Source: Gammaproteobacteria bacterium (lineage in GTDB: Bacteria > Pseudomonadota > Gammaproteobacteria > Pseudomonadales > Azotimanducaceae). Taken from it: a DNA stretch of 8,670 bases. The notes beneath the pieces were generated by a model. The model did not search any database. It was not told where the DNA came from and was given only the letters and a program-made list of their open reading frames with translations. Below are positions 7,601 through 8,670 of the stretch, in pieces. The first letter of the stretch is position 1; each line of letters opens with the position of its first letter. The translations under genes and the position numbers were made by a program. The DNA lies in assembly GCA_030430515.1 (NCBI GenBank), contig JAUIKX010000144.1, positions 1-8,670 on the forward strand, read 5' to 3'.

Positions 7601-8670
7601 GTGAGCGTGCTTATGAACACTGTCCGTAGACTGGTGGTCGACGACCGTCTGCGGCCCCTGGAGCTTGCGCTTGCAGACTGGTGCGTGCGCCACGGTGGCT
7701 CAGATATGGACGCTCTGGCCTTTGTTCTGGCATCGCACAGCGTCGCGGAAGGCCACAGCTGCCTGAAGCTTTCGCCGGATGGACCCGCCTTACCTGGCGA
7801 GCAGCCATTCTGCGATAGTGCTGTGTTTGCTGCCGCGCTCAATAGCAGCGAATTCGTTGGCGACGGTAGTACCTGTCAACCGTTGATTCTGAGTGGTGAC
7901 AGGTTATACCTACAGCGTTACTGGCGTTACGAGTCTGCTCTGGCCGAGCGTCTGCACCAGTTGCTCGCTCAGCCTGCACAGACGCTGGAGATCGGCGAGC
8001 TCATCGGTGCTGATGGGCTTTTTGAGAATGGGTGGACCACTTCCGGACAGACCAACTGGCAGGCGGTGGCTGCAGCGGTGGCATTGCGTCATCGGCTGAC
8101 GGTCATTTCGGGTGGGCCCGGCACCGGCAAGACCTACACCGTGCTCCGTTTGATCCAGCTGCTTGTCAGTGCAGCCGAAAGAGATGGACAGGCCCCTCCG
8201 GGCATCAGGTTGGCAGCCCCGACAGGGAAAGCCGCCTCTCGGATGATGGAGTCCATTCATCGGGGTCTCGCCTTGCTGCCTGAGGCGGATCGACTGCGGG
8301 AGCACCTACCGGAAAAGGCAACCACGCTGCACCGTCTGCTCGGCATCGGCTGGGGAACAGTGCTTCCCCGTTACAACGAGGCAAACCCAGTCGATGCTGG
8401 AGTGATCATCGTCGATGAGGCATCGATGGTTGATCTGCCGCTGATGGCGAAGCTAGCCGCCGCGCTCAGACAGGACACCCGCCTTATTCTCCTCGGCGAT
8501 CGCTATCAGCTGGCGTCCGTGGAATCCGGCTCAGTGCTGGCAGAGCTCTGCGAAGCAGCGGGCGTGAATCGCTTTTCCACGGATCAGTGCGAGGCTCTCA
8601 AAGCGCTGCTCGGAGAGGATGTTCAGCCTGGCGCGTTGTCGGCGCTCAGCGACCATGTGGTAACACTGCA
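7601..8670 (+). CDS. recD: RecBCD enzyme subunit RecD (exodeoxyribonuclease V alpha chain), 3' partial
   Basis: The frame is open from the GTG at 7601 to the right edge, giving 356 codons of a protein that is about 600 residues long in the family (608 in E. coli). RecD is the 5'-3' SF1B helicase of RecBCD; it drives the fast motor and is needed for full nuclease activity and its control. Visible features are the N-terminal domain that contacts RecC (about 1-110, including LSGDRLYLQRYW 97-108), then NWQAVAAAVAL (152-162), Walker A GGPGTGKT (171-178), motif Ia RLAAPTGKAASRM (203-215), TLHRLLG (242-248), Walker B VDEASM (271-276) and motif III starting GDRYQL (299-304). With the GTG start the catalytic lysine is Lys177, the same number as in E. 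coli, which supports this start. Tyr302 stands where E. coli has Asp. Motifs IV-VI lie beyond the window. Only two bases separate it from recB, so it is almost certainly co-translated. Confidence 0.96.
   Translation, partial: MSVLMNTVRRLVVDDRLRPLELALADWCVRHGGSDMDALAFVLASHSVAEGHSCLKLSPDGPALPGEQPFCDSAVFAAALNSSEFVGDGSTCQPLILSGDRLYLQRYWRYESALAERLHQLLAQPAQTLEIGELIGADGLFENGWTTSGQTNWQAVAAAVALRHRLTVISGGPGTGKTYTVLRLIQLLVSAAERDGQAPPGIRLAAPTGKAASRMMESIHRGLALLPEADRLREHLPEKATTLHRLLGIGWGTVLPRYNEANPVDAGVIIVDEASMVDLPLMAKLAAALRQDTRLILLGDRYQLASVESGSVLAELCEAAGVNRFSTDQCEALKALLGEDVQPGALSALSDHVVTL

Noticed and set aside
1..8670. A new defence or accessory system
   Set aside because: The window is filled by a PhyH-family gene and the standard recC-recB-recD set with intact key motifs. 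There are no unexplained non-coding regions, repeats, or signs of a mobile element.

Overview
This window is a chromosomal stretch from a GC-rich (about 60% by eye) gammaproteobacterium. It carries the gene set for the heterotrimeric RecBCD helicase-nuclease, in the order recC, recB, recD, all on the + strand. The proteins resemble E. coli RecC, RecB and RecD block by block along their length. The three genes are directly adjacent, as in Pseudomonas, without the ptrA gene that separates recC from recB in E. coli. The exact genus cannot be told from the sequence.

Layout: (1) 1-736, the 3' part of a phytanoyl-CoA dioxygenase (PhyH) family Fe(II)/2-oxoglutarate oxygenase whose start lies upstream of the window. 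(2) 742-4044, complete recC, starting 5 bases after the oxygenase stop. (3) 4044-7598, complete recB, overlapping the recC stop by one base. (4) 7601-8670, the first 356 codons of recD, starting at a GTG two bases after the recB stop and running off the 3' end. There is no non-coding stretch longer than 5 bases, and no RNA gene, mobile element, CRISPR array or terminator was seen.

How they work together: RecB (3'-5' helicase, nuclease and RecA loader), RecC (scaffold and Chi scanner) and RecD (5'-3' helicase) form one complex that unwinds and trims double-strand DNA ends and starts RecA-dependent recombination. The tight spacing suggests one transcript with translational coupling, which suits a complex needed in 1:1:1 ratio. 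The oxygenase is probably on the same transcript, but nothing in it suggests a role in DNA repair.

Nothing here amounts to a new system. The observation most worth following is that several RecC residues aligned with the E. coli Chi-contacting residues are different, so the regulatory hotspot sequence of this organism may not be the E. coli octamer. E. coli comparisons were made from memory, not by a computed alignment.
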